27,581 nucleotides of DNA from an uncultured Sphingomonadales bacterium. Its GTDB lineage: Bacteria; Pseudomonadota; Alphaproteobacteria; Sphingomonadales; Sphingomonadaceae. The first letter of the stretch is position 1. Every line of letters starts with the position of its first letter. Below are positions 13,409-22,984 of this stretch, in pieces. The notes below the pieces were generated by a model. That model was not told the origin of the DNA, searched no databases, and was given only the letters and a program-made list of their open reading frames with translations. Position numbers and translations under genes: made by a program. The DNA lies in the NCBI GenBank assembly GCA_937898525.1, contig CALCBC010000038.1, positions 1-27,581 on the forward strand, in the 5' to 3' direction.

Positions 13409-15028
13409 TCAGCTCGCGTGGTCGATCCTTCGGCGGAAGGTCTCGGGCAGGAACAGCAGCCCGACCACGAAGGTGAGCGCGGCAACGCCGACCGGGTACC
13501 ACAGGCCGGCGTAGATGTCGCCGGTAGCGGCCACGACGGCGAACGAGATCGTCGGCAGGAACCCGCCGAACCAGCCGTTGCCGATGTGGTAGGGCAGGCT
13601 AAGCGCGGTGTAGCGGATGCGCGCCGGGAACAGCTCGACCAGCAGCGCGGCGATCGGGCCGTAAACCATCGTCACCAGCAGCACCAGCACGACAAGAATC
13701 GCGATCACCAGCGGCGTGTTCAGCTCGGGCGTCTCGCCCGCGGCCGGATAGCCGGCCTCGGCGAGCAGGCCGGGCAACGCGGCGTCGAAGCTGGCCTTGT
13801 CGGCGACCGGCAGTTCGCGCTCGCCGATGCGGACCACGGTTTCACCCGCCGTGGCCTGGTTCGCATAGGGAATCCCGGCCTTGGCCAGCGCCGACTTGGC
13901 GATGTCGCAGCCGGTCCGGTCGAACGCGGCCCGGCCGATCGGGTCGAACTGGACCGAGCAGGTGTCCGGATCGGCGTAGACGGTCACCGGCGCGCGCGCC
14001 TGTGCATCGGCCAGCGCCGGGTTGGCGGCGGCGGTCAGTGCCGAGAACAGCGGGAAGTAGAGCACCGCGGCGAGCGCGCAGCCCGCGAGAATGATCGGCT
14101 TGCGGCCGATCCGGTCGCTGAGCCAGCCGAAGAACACGAAGAACGGCGTGCCGATCGCCAGCGCGACGGCGATCAGGATGTTGGCCGTCGCGCCGTCGAC
14201 CTTGAGCACACGCTCGAGGTAGAACAGCGCGTAGAACTGGCCCGTGTACCAGACCACGGCCTGCCCGGCGACCGCACCGAGCAGCGCGATCAGCACCAGC
14301 CGCGCATTGCGCCAGTTGCCGAACGCCTCGGTCAGCGGCGCCTTCGAGGTCGCGCCGGCGTTCTTCATCTCCTGGTAGACCGGGCTCTCGTTGAGCTGCA
14401 GGCGGATCCACAGCGAGACGCCGAGCAGCACGGCCGAGGCGAAGAACGGCAGGCGCCAGCCCCAGTCGGCAAAGGCCTCGGGCCCCATCGCGGTACGGAT
14501 GCCGATCACCACCAGCAATGCCGCGAACAGGCCGAGCGTGGCGGTCGTCTGGATGAAGCTGGTGTAGAACCCGCGTCTGCCTTCCGGCGCATGCTCGGCG
14601 ACGAAGGTGGCCGCACCCCCGTATTGCCCGCCGAGCGCGAGGCCTTGCAGCAGGCGCAGGCCGACGAGCAGCAGCGGCGCGATCGTGCCCGCCGTCGCGT
14701 AGCTCGGCAGCAGGCCGACCGCGAAGGTCGAGCCGCCCATGATGAACATCGTCACGAGGAAGGTGTTCTTGCGCCCGACGAGATCGCCGATGCGGCCGAA
14801 CACGATTGCCCCGAACGGTCGCACCGCGAACCCGGCGGCGAACGCCGCGAGCGCGAGGATGAATCCGGTGGTCTCGTTGACCCCGGAGAAGAACTGTGCC
14901 GTGATGACCGAGGCGAGCAGGCCGTAGAGGTAGAAGTCGTACCACTCGAACACCGTGCCGAGCGACGACGCCGCGATGACCTTGAAATGCGAATCGCGCA
15001 GCGGCGTGTCGGCGGCGGCTTCGGTCAT
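13409..15028 (-). CDS. MFS transporter, metabolite:H+ symporter (MHS) family
   Basis: The 539-residue protein begins like MHS transporters (SSLGTVFEWYDFYLYG), with VRPFGAIVFGRIGDLVGRKNTFL as motif A and LLQGLALGGQYGGAATFVAEHAP as the family signature. Twelve spans are expected. Between spans 8 and 9 it carries about 100 hydrophilic residues (336-435) with Cys in TCSVQF and TGCD, which typical 430-residue MHS proteins lack. The transported substrate is unknown; relatives move dicarboxylates, osmolytes or shikimate. GGGAG lies 9 bases before ATG. A repeat element lies upstream. Confidence 0.88.
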   Translation of the reverse strand: MTEAAADTPLRDSHFKVIAASSLGTVFEWYDFYLYGLLASVITAQFFSGVNETTGFILALAAFAAGFAVRPFGAIVFGRIGDLVGRKNTFLVTMFIMGGSTFAVGLLPSYATAGTIAPLLLVGLRLLQGLALGGQYGGAATFVAEHAPEGRRGFYTSFIQTTATLGLFAALLVVIGIRTAMGPEAFADWGWRLPFFASAVLLGVSLWIRLQLNESPVYQEMKNAGATSKAPLTEAFGNWRNARLVLIALLGAVAGQAVVWYTGQFYALFYLERVLKVDGATANILIAVALAIGTPFFVFFGWLSDRIGRKPIILAGCALAAVLYFPLFSALTAAANPALADAQARAPVTVYADPDTCSVQFDPIGRAAFDRTGCDIAKSALAKAGIPYANQATAGETVVRIGERELPVADKASFDAALPGLLAEAGYPAAGETPELNTPLVIAILVVLVLLVTMVYGPIAALLVELFPARIRYTALSLPYHIGNGWFGGFLPTISFAVVAATGDIYAGLWYPVGVAALTFVVGLLFLPETFRRRIDHAS

Positions 15029-15088
15029 GTGCGGCGCTCCCTCCCCATGGTTGCGCTAACAGTGCCGGAGAGGTGGCGCTTGTTCAAT

Positions 15089-15198
15089 CCTCCCCGAGTT
15101 TGTCTTGGGAACGGGGATCGCCGCCAAAGGCGGTGGTGGAGGGGTACGCCGCAACACCCCTCCGTCATGCGACTGCGGCGCGCGCTACCTCCCCGAGA
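15089..15198. repeat. Palindromic intergenic element, family C, degenerate copy
   Basis: The segment contains CCTCCCCGAG twice in direct orientation (near 15089 and 15187), a hairpin CCGCC-AAA-GGCGG (15121-15133), and an inverted pair GGAGGGGT (15138-15145) with ACCCCTCC (15156-15163). The layout resembles the element at 20290-20420, with blocks of CTCCCC, a GGCGGTGG core and GGAGGGG. It lies between the MHS transporter start and the carboxylase gene end. Confidence 0.7.
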
Positions 15199-15213
15199 GA
15201 AGATCAGGCAGGA

Positions 15214-17103
15214 TTACACCTCGGCCTTCTCGACCCTCGCCAGCAGCGCCTCGACCTGGACCTGCTGGCCCTCGGAAACCGACAGCTCGGCGACCGTCCC
15301 GTCGAACGGCGCCGTCAGGGCGTGTTCCATCTTCATCGCCTCGAGCACGAGCAGGCGCTGGCCCTTGGTCACTGCTTCGCCCGCCGCGACGTCGACCGCG
15401 ATGACCTTCCCCGGCATTGGTGCGTGGATTTCGCCGTCGCCGTGCGCGGCGGCACCTGCAGCGAAATCGGGAGGGCTGAACAGGAACGCGCTGCCGTTGC
15501 GGTAGACGAGCACGCCGTCGGCCGCGGGACCGGTCATGCCTTCGGCGCCGTCGAGGTCGGTGAGGCCGAACCGGCGGAGCTCGCCGGCGTGCTGCACGGT
15601 GATCGCGCCGCGGTCGGGCCCGTTGAGACGGAAGCCGAGGGCGAGTCGCCAGGGGTCCGGGGCGCTGTCATCGCGAGAGTGAAAGTAGGGCGCGAACAAT
15701 GCGAGCGCGGCGGCCTTCCATTCGGCGTCGGTCGGTTCGGGAACGCGGACGAGCGCATCTTCGCGCTCGGCGATGAAGCCCGTGCCGAGCCTGCCGATGC
15801 GGAAGTCCTCGTGCGTCAGGCAGGCGTGGAGGAAGGCGGCGTTGGTGCGGACCGGCCACACGCGCAGGCTGGCGACCGTGTCGGCGAGTGCGCGGATCGC
15901 GTCTTCGCGTTCCTCGCCCACGGTGACCAGCTTGGCGATCATCGGATCGTAGTAGGGCGTGATCGCATCGCCCTGCTCGACTCCCGTTTCGACACGCGCG
16001 CCTGAGGGAAACTCGAGCACCTCGAGCCGGCCGGTGCTCGGCAGGAATCCCCTGGCCGGGTCCTCGGCGTAGAGTCTCGCCTCGATCGCGTGGCCGTTGA
16101 TCGCGAGCTCGTCCTGCCGCTTCGGCAGCGGCTCCCCGCTGGCCACGCGCAGCTGCCACTCCACCAGATCGACCCCGGTGATCTCTTCCGTCACCGGGTG
16201 CTCGACCTGGAGGCGGGTGTTCATCTCCATGAAGAAGATGCGGTCGGCCCTGAGGTCCTCGCTGGCGTCGGCGATGAACTCGATCGTGCCGGCGCCGACA
16301 TAGTCGACCGCCTTCGCCGCGCGCACCGCCGCCTGGCAGATCGCCTCCCGGGTGGCCTCGTCCATCCCCGGGGCGGGGGCTTCCTCTATGACCTTCTGGT
16401 GGCGCCGCTGGAGCGAGCAGTCGCGCTCGAACAGGTGCACGACGTTGCCGTGGGTGTCGCCGAACACCTGCACCTCGATGTGGCGCGGGCTCTCGATGAA
16501 CTTCTCGAGCAGGACCTGGTCGTTGCCGAAGCTGGCGCGCGCCTCGCGGCGGCAGGACTCAAGCATTTCAGCGAATTGCTGCGCAGCATCGACCTTGCGC
16601 ATGCCCTTGCCGCCACCACCGGCGACGGCCTTGATGAGGACCGGCCAGCCGATCCGTTCGGCCTCGGCCAGCAGGCGTTCGGGCGACTGGTCCTCGCCGA
16701 GATAGCCGGGCGTGACCGGGAGGCCGGCCTGCAGCATCAGAGTCTTTGCTGCGTCCTTGAGGCCCATCGCGCGGATGCTCTCCGGCTTCGGACCGACCCA
16801 GATCAGCCCTGCCGCCATGACCGCCTCGGCGAACGCGGCGTTTTCGCTGAGGAAGCCGTATCCCGGGTGGATCGCCTCGGCGCCCGTCGCCTTCGCGGCC
16901 TCGATGATGCGCTCGCCTTGCAGGTAGCTCTCGGCCGCGGGCGCAGGGCCGATGTGCACGGCCTCGTCGGCCTGGCGCACGTGAAGCGCCTTGGCGTCCG
17001 CATCGGAATAGACCGCCACGGTGCGGATGCCGAGCCGGCGCGCAGTGCGGATGATCCGGCAGGCAATCTCCCCGCGGTTGGCGATCAGCAACGATCGGAT
17101 CAT
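15214..17103 (-). CDS. Biotin-dependent acyl-CoA carboxylase, alpha subunit
   Basis: This 629-residue subunit carboxylates its own biotin with ATP and bicarbonate and passes it to a carboxyltransferase subunit. The biotin carboxylase part starts MIRSLLIANRGEIACRI, has the glycine-rich ATP loop AVAGGGGKGMRK near residue 160, and EMNTRLQVEHPVTEE as the catalytic segment. The C-terminal biotinyl domain ends with LEAMKMEHALTAP, biotinylated Lys591. The domain order matches methylcrotonyl-, propionyl- and geranyl-CoA carboxylases; the exact substrate is unresolved. The ATG overlaps the crtB stop codon (ATGA), and the carboxyltransferase beta subunit is not in the window. Confidence 0.92.
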   Translation of the reverse strand: MIRSLLIANRGEIACRIIRTARRLGIRTVAVYSDADAKALHVRQADEAVHIGPAPAAESYLQGERIIEAAKATGAEAIHPGYGFLSENAAFAEAVMAAGLIWVGPKPESIRAMGLKDAAKTLMLQAGLPVTPGYLGEDQSPERLLAEAERIGWPVLIKAVAGGGGKGMRKVDAAQQFAEMLESCRREARASFGNDQVLLEKFIESPRHIEVQVFGDTHGNVVHLFERDCSLQRRHQKVIEEAPAPGMDEATREAICQAAVRAAKAVDYVGAGTIEFIADASEDLRADRIFFMEMNTRLQVEHPVTEEITGVDLVEWQLRVASGEPLPKRQDELAINGHAIEARLYAEDPARGFLPSTGRLEVLEFPSGARVETGVEQGDAITPYYDPMIAKLVTVGEEREDAIRALADTVASLRVWPVRTNAAFLHACLTHEDFRIGRLGTGFIAEREDALVRVPEPTDAEWKAAALALFAPYFHSRDDSAPDPWRLALGFRLNGPDRGAITVQHAGELRRFGLTDLDGAEGMTGPAADGVLVYRNGSAFLFSPPDFAAGAAAHGDGEIHAPMPGKVIAVDVAAGEAVTKGQRLLVLEAMKMEHALTAPFDGTVAELSVSEGQQVQVEALLARVEKAEV

Positions 17104-18182
17104 CGTCCTTCCTCGTCGGGCAGCGGGGTCATTGGCATCGGCGCGATCGGCCCTTCCATGCGCACGGCAAGCAGGATCTGGCCGCGGGTATAGGGCGGCG
17201 GTGCAGCCGGCAGCGGGGCGTCGAGCGATTCCATGAAGCCCTTGAACAGCGCGGCGAGCTTCGCGCGCGACGAGGTGCGGACGCGGTGATCCCAGGCATG
17301 CTCGCCGCGCTCGCGGACCTTCTCGCCGATCGCGAGATACACGTTGGCGGCGGTCAGCACCGCCCAGCGCTGGCGGAAGCTCAGCTTCGCTGTGCCGAGG
17401 CGGGCCGACGCCTCGTAGGCCTCGGCAAGGTCGACCAGCCGCGCGACGAGCCGCACGAGCGCGGCGCGATGCATCGGCTTCATGTGCTCGCCGGGCGGGA
17501 TGTCGGCCTCGGCTAGCCATTCGAGCGGCAGATAGCAGCGCCCCGCGGCGTCGTCCTCCGATACGTCGCGGGCGATGTTGCACAGCTGGAAGGCGATGCC
17601 GAGGTCGCAGGCGCGGTCGAGCGTTTCGGTGTCGTCGGCCGGTACGCCCATCACGCGCGCCATCATCACCCCGACAGCGCCGGCGACGTGATAGCAGTAG
17701 CGCATCAGGTCGGCCTCGGTGCGCGGACGCCAGCCCTCGGCGTCGAGTTCGAACCCGGCGATGACGTCGTCGGCCATTTCGGAGGTCAGCCCGGCTTCCT
17801 GCGCGACCTGGCCGAAGGCGTCGAACGCGGGGTCGGCGGTCGGCTCGCCCTCGAGCGCGCGGCGGGTCAGCACGCGGATCGCCTGGATGCGGTTCTCGGC
17901 GTCTTCCGGATCGCCGAGCCGGCTGCCAAACTCCTGTCCGTCGGCGATGTCGTCACATCGGCGGCACCAGGCGTAGAGCAGCCAGGCGCGTTCGCGCGTG
18001 CCGCGGTCGAACAGCCGGCTGGCGAAAGCGAAGCTCTTGCTGCCCCGGGCGATCGCCGCGCGGGCTTCCTCGACCAGCTCCTCGCGCTCGCGCCCGCCGC
18101 CCGCGCGCCTCTGGGTCGGGCGCAGGATACGCGACGGCGACAGCAGCCGCGGGCGCCGGTCGCGGAACGGGCGGATCGCCAT
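17100..18182 (-). CDS. crtB: Phytoene synthase
   Basis: CrtB condenses two geranylgeranyl diphosphates head to head to 15-cis-phytoene, the first step of carotenoid synthesis. The 360-residue protein has the paired Asp-rich motifs that bind diphosphate-Mg2+: DDIAD (77-81) and DVSED (206-210), plus RGSKSFAFASRLF at the start of the fold and LGIAFQLCNIARD. About 40 basic residues precede the usual N-terminus. This ATG has GGAG 8 bases upstream and is the best start. It follows the LOG gene after 22 bases and overlaps the carboxylase start by 4 bases. Confidence 0.95.
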   Translation of the reverse strand: MAIRPFRDRRPRLLSPSRILRPTQRRAGGGREREELVEEARAAIARGSKSFAFASRLFDRGTRERAWLLYAWCRRCDDIADGQEFGSRLGDPEDAENRIQAIRVLTRRALEGEPTADPAFDAFGQVAQEAGLTSEMADDVIAGFELDAEGWRPRTEADLMRYCYHVAGAVGVMMARVMGVPADDTETLDRACDLGIAFQLCNIARDVSEDDAAGRCYLPLEWLAEADIPPGEHMKPMHRAALVRLVARLVDLAEAYEASARLGTAKLSFRQRWAVLTAANVYLAIGEKVRERGEHAWDHRVRTSSRAKLAALFKGFMESLDAPLPAAPPPYTRGQILLAVRMEGPIAPMPMTPLPDEEGR

Positions 18183-18204
18183 CAGCCCGGCTCCACCGCG
18201 TCCG

Positions 18205-18794
18205 TCACAGCTCGTCCGCCTTCATGCGGAAGATCGGGCGGTGAGGGACGTAGGCGGCCATGCGCTCGAGCAGCGGGTCGAGTTCTTCCTCGACGATCAG
18301 GATACCGCGATGCTCGGGGCGGATGAAACCGCTCTCGCCCATGCGATGATAGAACGCGATCAGCCCGTCGTAGAACCCGTACGGATTGAGCAGCCCGACC
18401 GGCTTGTCGTGATAGCCGAGCTGGGCCCATGAAACAGCCTCCCACAGCTCGTCCATCGTGCCGACTCCGCCGGGCAGGGTCAGGAACCCGTCACTGAGGT
18501 CGGTGAAGGCCTTCTTGCGCTCGTGCATCGTCTGCACGACGTGCAGTTCGGTGCAGGCCCTGTTGGCCACCTCGGCGGCGACCAGCGCTTCGGGGATCAC
18601 GCCGATCACCTCGCCGCCGGCGAGCAGGGCACCTGCCGCGACCGCGCCCATCAGGCCGAGCTTGCCGCCGCCGTAGACCACGCCGATGCCCTTGCGGGCG
18701 AGCGCGTCGCCGATCTCCATCGCCAGTTCTTCGTAGCGCGGGTTCTCCGGGCTCGCCGAGCCGCAGTAGATCGCGACACGCTTGATCGAACGGT

Positions 18795-18798
<4 letters not shown>
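18205..18798 (-). CDS. LOG family protein (TIGR00730; formerly lysine decarboxylase-like)
   Basis: The 197-residue protein has the family signature PGGVGTMDE (109-117) after GVVYGGGKLGLMG (40-51) and MHERKKAF (91-98). Plant LOG enzymes release cytokinin bases from their ribosyl monophosphates. Bacterial relatives are nucleoside 5'-monophosphate phosphoribohydrolases, such as PpnN-type enzymes, so the old decarboxylase label is misleading. Its ATG overlaps the crtI stop by 4 bases (ATGA), so it is translated from the carotenoid transcript. Why a nucleotide hydrolase is placed there is unknown. Confidence 0.9.
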
Positions 18799-20284
<1,486 letters not shown>

Positions 20285-20288
<4 letters not shown>

Positions 20289-21562
20289 GCATCCTCCCCG
20301 GAACGGGGAGGGGGACCGGCCGCAGGCTGGTGGAAGGGGGCGCGCCGCCGGCGTTCGGCAGGTGGTGCGTGCCCCTCCACCGTGCTGCGCAAGGTCCCCC
20401 TCCCCCTGTGGGGTAGGATGGCGCGGAGGGCGCGGCCTATCGGGACAGGCGGGCGGCCGCAGAGAATCCGCGCGCGGTCGGCGAGCGTCGAGCGGCCGGC
20501 GTAGAACCGCTCGATCAGCGGCTCGGGTAAGCGATAGAAGCGCGCGAACACGCGCCAGCGCTCATCGGGCAGCGCCGCGCCGAACAGCATCGCGCCGAGA
20601 TGGCGGTAGAAGCGCGTATCGTCCCAGTGCCGCCGCGCGCGCGCCTCGAGCATTGCCGCGAGCTGCGGACCCGGCAGGTCGGCGTCGGCGGCGATCGCCA
20701 GCGCCGTCTCGACCGCGAACGGCAGCGTGTAGCTGGTCAGCGGGTGTACGAATCCGCCACGTGCGCCCGCGACAGCCGCGCCTTCGATCCGCTGCGCGCG
20801 CTGGAACGCGGTGAAGTCGCCGCCGGTCACGACCGGGAGCACGCCGGTTTCCTCACCGACGACATCGCCGCCCCAGCCGTTCGCGGCGCAGTATTGGTCG
20901 AGCCGGGCGGACAGCGCCGATCGGTCGAGCGCCGGCGTGTCCTGGTAATAGGTGTCCTCGACGAACAGCTCGTCCTTCGCCAGCGGCAGGACATAGACGA
21001 AACGGTAGCCGCCAAGCTGTTCGACCGTGGCGTCCATGATCACCGGGCGGTCGATGCCGTGAGGCGGCTGCATGCGCAGGCGCCGGCCCATGAATACCTG
21101 CCACCCGCCCGACAGGTCGCCCGTCGGCTCGAAGCCGCGGCAGTCGATGACGGCGCGCGCACGGACGCGTTCGCCCGTGGCCAGCCTCACCGTGTCCGCC
21201 GCGAGATCCTCCACGGGCGCATCGGTGCGGATCGTGCCCTGCAGCAGCAGATGCTCGAGGTCGCCGGCGAAATCCGCCGAGGACAGCGAGCGATAGGGCG
21301 TCGACAGCGTGCGGGCAAAGCCCGGGAAGCGCACGTCGTGACCTGCGTCCCAGCGCGACTGGCGAAACGCCTGCATCAGCTCGCGCCCGGCCGGGGAAAG
21401 GTCGCTTTCGAACCAGCTCCAGCGATGGTTGCCGCCGAGCTTGGGACCGGATTCGATCAATCGCACGGCGAGGTCGCTTCGCGACCGGGCGAGGGCGAGC
21501 GCGATCAGCCCGCCGGCCAGCCCGCCGCCGACGATGGCGATGTCGCAATCGCGTCCGCTCAT
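20285..21562 (-). CDS. crtY: Lycopene beta-cyclase with a repeat-derived C-terminal extension
   Basis: CrtY closes beta-ionone rings at the ends of lycopene to make beta-carotene. The 425-residue protein has the flavin-binding start CDIAIVGGGLAGGLIALAL (6-24), ESGPKLGGNHRWSWF, and GARGGFVHPLTSYTLPFAVETA late in the fold. The family end RPPVPIGRALRA falls at about residue 381, the usual length. The last 44 residues (ILPHRGRGTLRSTV onward, rich in Arg and Pro) are encoded by the palindromic element at 20290-20420. The ATG at 21562 has a weak AAGG site; longer upstream frames lack family similarity. It heads a five-gene operon and is divergent from the Skp-like gene. Confidence 0.93.
20290..20420. 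repeat. Palindromic element, family C, inside the crtY-crtI junction
   Basis: Outer arms (about 20290-20316 and 20394-20420) are inverted and largely matching. They share the CATCCT end and a GGGGAGGGGGACC block. The inside carries CCGCAGGCTGGTGGAAGGGGG and CCCCTCCACCGTGCTGCGCAAGG, which also pair partly. Its boundaries match the extra 44 codons of crtY almost exactly. On the minus strand the arm next to crtI gives GGGGAGGAT, 2 bases from the crtI ATG. Related in layout to the copy at 15089-15198. Confidence 0.85.
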
Positions 21563-21644
21563 GGATCGAGCCTTAGCGGCTCGGCGGGCGAGGGCAATGG
21601 GCGGCTGCCCTTGGCCATGATGCACGACCGGCGGTTCACGGCGC

Positions 21645-21673
21645 TTGTCAATTGCGCGCGAAGGGCAGAGTAT
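21645..21673 (+). promoter_or_regulatory. Possible promoter of the Skp-like gene
   Basis: TTGTCA (21645-21650, five of six consensus bases) is followed after 17 bases by GAGTAT (21668-21673). The start would fall about 13 bases before the ATG at 21693, leaving room for the GGGGAG site. The -10 box is weak. Confidence 0.3.
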
Positions 21674-21692
21674 GGCCGCAGGGGAGAATGCC

Positions 21693-22289
21693 ATGGCCAA
21701 GACGATCGTCGGCGCAGGGCTCGCGTTGGCCGCGCTGCCAGTCGCTGCCATTGCCCAGGGCGGAGAGCCGGCCGCAGCGGCCGGCGGCTGCTACGTCGAA
21801 GTCGCGATTCTGCTGTCCGATCCGCCGACCGGCATCGGCGAGCTCGGCGCGGCGATCCGCGAACTGGACGTCAGGCTTCGTCCGCAGGTCGACGAGGTCA
21901 ACGCGACGAAGGCGCTGATCGCGCGCATCGAGCAACGGATTGCCGCCCGCAGCGAAACCAGCGAGGGCGTGAGCGAAGTGGCGTTCGGCATCGGCGATCA
22001 GCCGACGGCGCCGCTGACCGAGGAATCCGAGACCGAGGAACTGCAGCGCCTGCACGCCGAACTGCAGGACAAGCAGACGAGGCTCGAGCAGGACTACGCC
22101 GCGCAGAAGGCGGCACTTGTCGCGCCGGTGCAGGCGCGCGTCAGCCAGCGCGCCGAGGTGTTCGCGGCCGAACGCGGCTGCGCCGGGCTCGCCATGGCGC
22201 GAGCGCGCGACCTCGATGCGCTGAAATCCGCCGGCTCGCGCGACGTCACCGGTGAATTCGTCAGCTGGTACCTCGCCAGCGGAACGTGA
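21693..22289 (+). CDS. Periplasmic Skp/OmpH-like protein
   Basis: The 198-residue product has an N-terminal signal peptide (MAKTIVGAGLALAALPVAAIAQ). The rest is mostly charged helix: residues 55-95 and a run QRLHAELQDKQTRLEQDYAAQKAALVAPVQARVSQRA near 120-155. The end of the helix (ALVAPVQARV then AAERGC) resembles the C-terminal part of the Skp periplasmic chaperone, which cradles unfolded outer-membrane proteins as a trimer. Similarity is by pattern only. GGGGAG sits 6 bases before this ATG; an ORF start 48 bases earlier lacks support. The stop overlaps the GTG start of the UPF0314 gene. Confidence 0.65.
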   Translation: MAKTIVGAGLALAALPVAAIAQGGEPAAAAGGCYVEVAILLSDPPTGIGELGAAIRELDVRLRPQVDEVNATKALIARIEQRIAARSETSEGVSEVAFGIGDQPTAPLTEESETEELQRLHAELQDKQTRLEQDYAAQKAALVAPVQARVSQRAEVFAAERGCAGLAMARARDLDALKSAGSRDVTGEFVSWYLASGT

Positions 22290-22897
22290 ATGACGGCCGC
22301 CGCTTGATCGTCCGCCGTCTCCTGCCCCACCGCGCCGCCTGGTTGGCGACGCTGCTGATCGTCGCGCTGGCGGTCGCGCTGCTGTTCGCGATGGACCGCC
22401 CGCCGATCTGCACCTGCGGCGAGGTCAAGCTGTGGCACGGCGTGGTGCAGTCGAACGGCAACAGCCAGCACGTGACCGACTGGTACTCGCCGAGCCACTT
22501 CACCCACGGGCTGATCATGTACTTCTTCGCCTGGCTGCTGTGGCGCCGGTGGAAGCTGTTCGGCGGCAGGCCGGCGCGCTGGGCGCTGCCGATCGCCGTG
22601 CTGGTCGAGGCCGCATGGGAAGTGATCGAGAACACCCCGATGGTGATCGACCGCTATCGCGCGGTGACCGTGAGCTGGGGTTACACCGGCGACTCGATTC
22701 TCAACTCGGCGGCCGACATCGGCTGGATGGTCGTCGGCTTCCTCGTCGCGGCGCGGCTGCCCGTGCGCGCCAGCGTGGCTCTGGCGATCGCGCTCGAGCT
22801 GCTGACGCTGTGGACGATCCGTGACAACCTCACGCTCAACGTGATCATGCTGTTCTGGCCGATCGAGGCGATCCGCCAGTGGCAGGGGATGGGCTGA
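22286..22897 (+). CDS. UPF0314 (DUF2585) membrane protein
   Basis: The 203-residue protein has four or five hydrophobic segments and the family landmarks CTCGEVKLWHGVV, DWYSPSHFTHGLIMYF, EAAWEVIENTPMVIDRYR and YTGDSILNSAADIGW. No function is known for this alphaproteobacterial family; its conserved His, Glu and Asp residues near the membrane could bind metal, which is inference. The start is GTG at 22286, overlapping the TGA of the preceding gene (GTGA); an ATG 4 bases on is out of frame. Translation is therefore probably coupled to the Skp-like gene. Confidence 0.85.
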   Translation: MNDGRRLIVRRLLPHRAAWLATLLIVALAVALLFAMDRPPICTCGEVKLWHGVVQSNGNSQHVTDWYSPSHFTHGLIMYFFAWLLWRRWKLFGGRPARWALPIAVLVEAAWEVIENTPMVIDRYRAVTVSWGYTGDSILNSAADIGWMVVGFLVAARLPVRASVALAIALELLTLWTIRDNLTLNVIMLFWPIEAIRQWQGMG

Positions 22898-22984
22898 GCC
22901 CGACGCGCGACGGTCGCGACGAAGGTCTTCGCGTCTGCAACCCCCTGAGCGGAACGCGACCGAGGTGCCGCCCGTTCGCGCGCT

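Noticed and set aside
13418..15505. 695-codon open frame on the plus strand
   Set aside because: It is antisense to the MHS transporter and made of Arg/Glu/Asp/Gln-rich sequence typical of an opposite frame in GC-rich DNA. No domain is recognisable.
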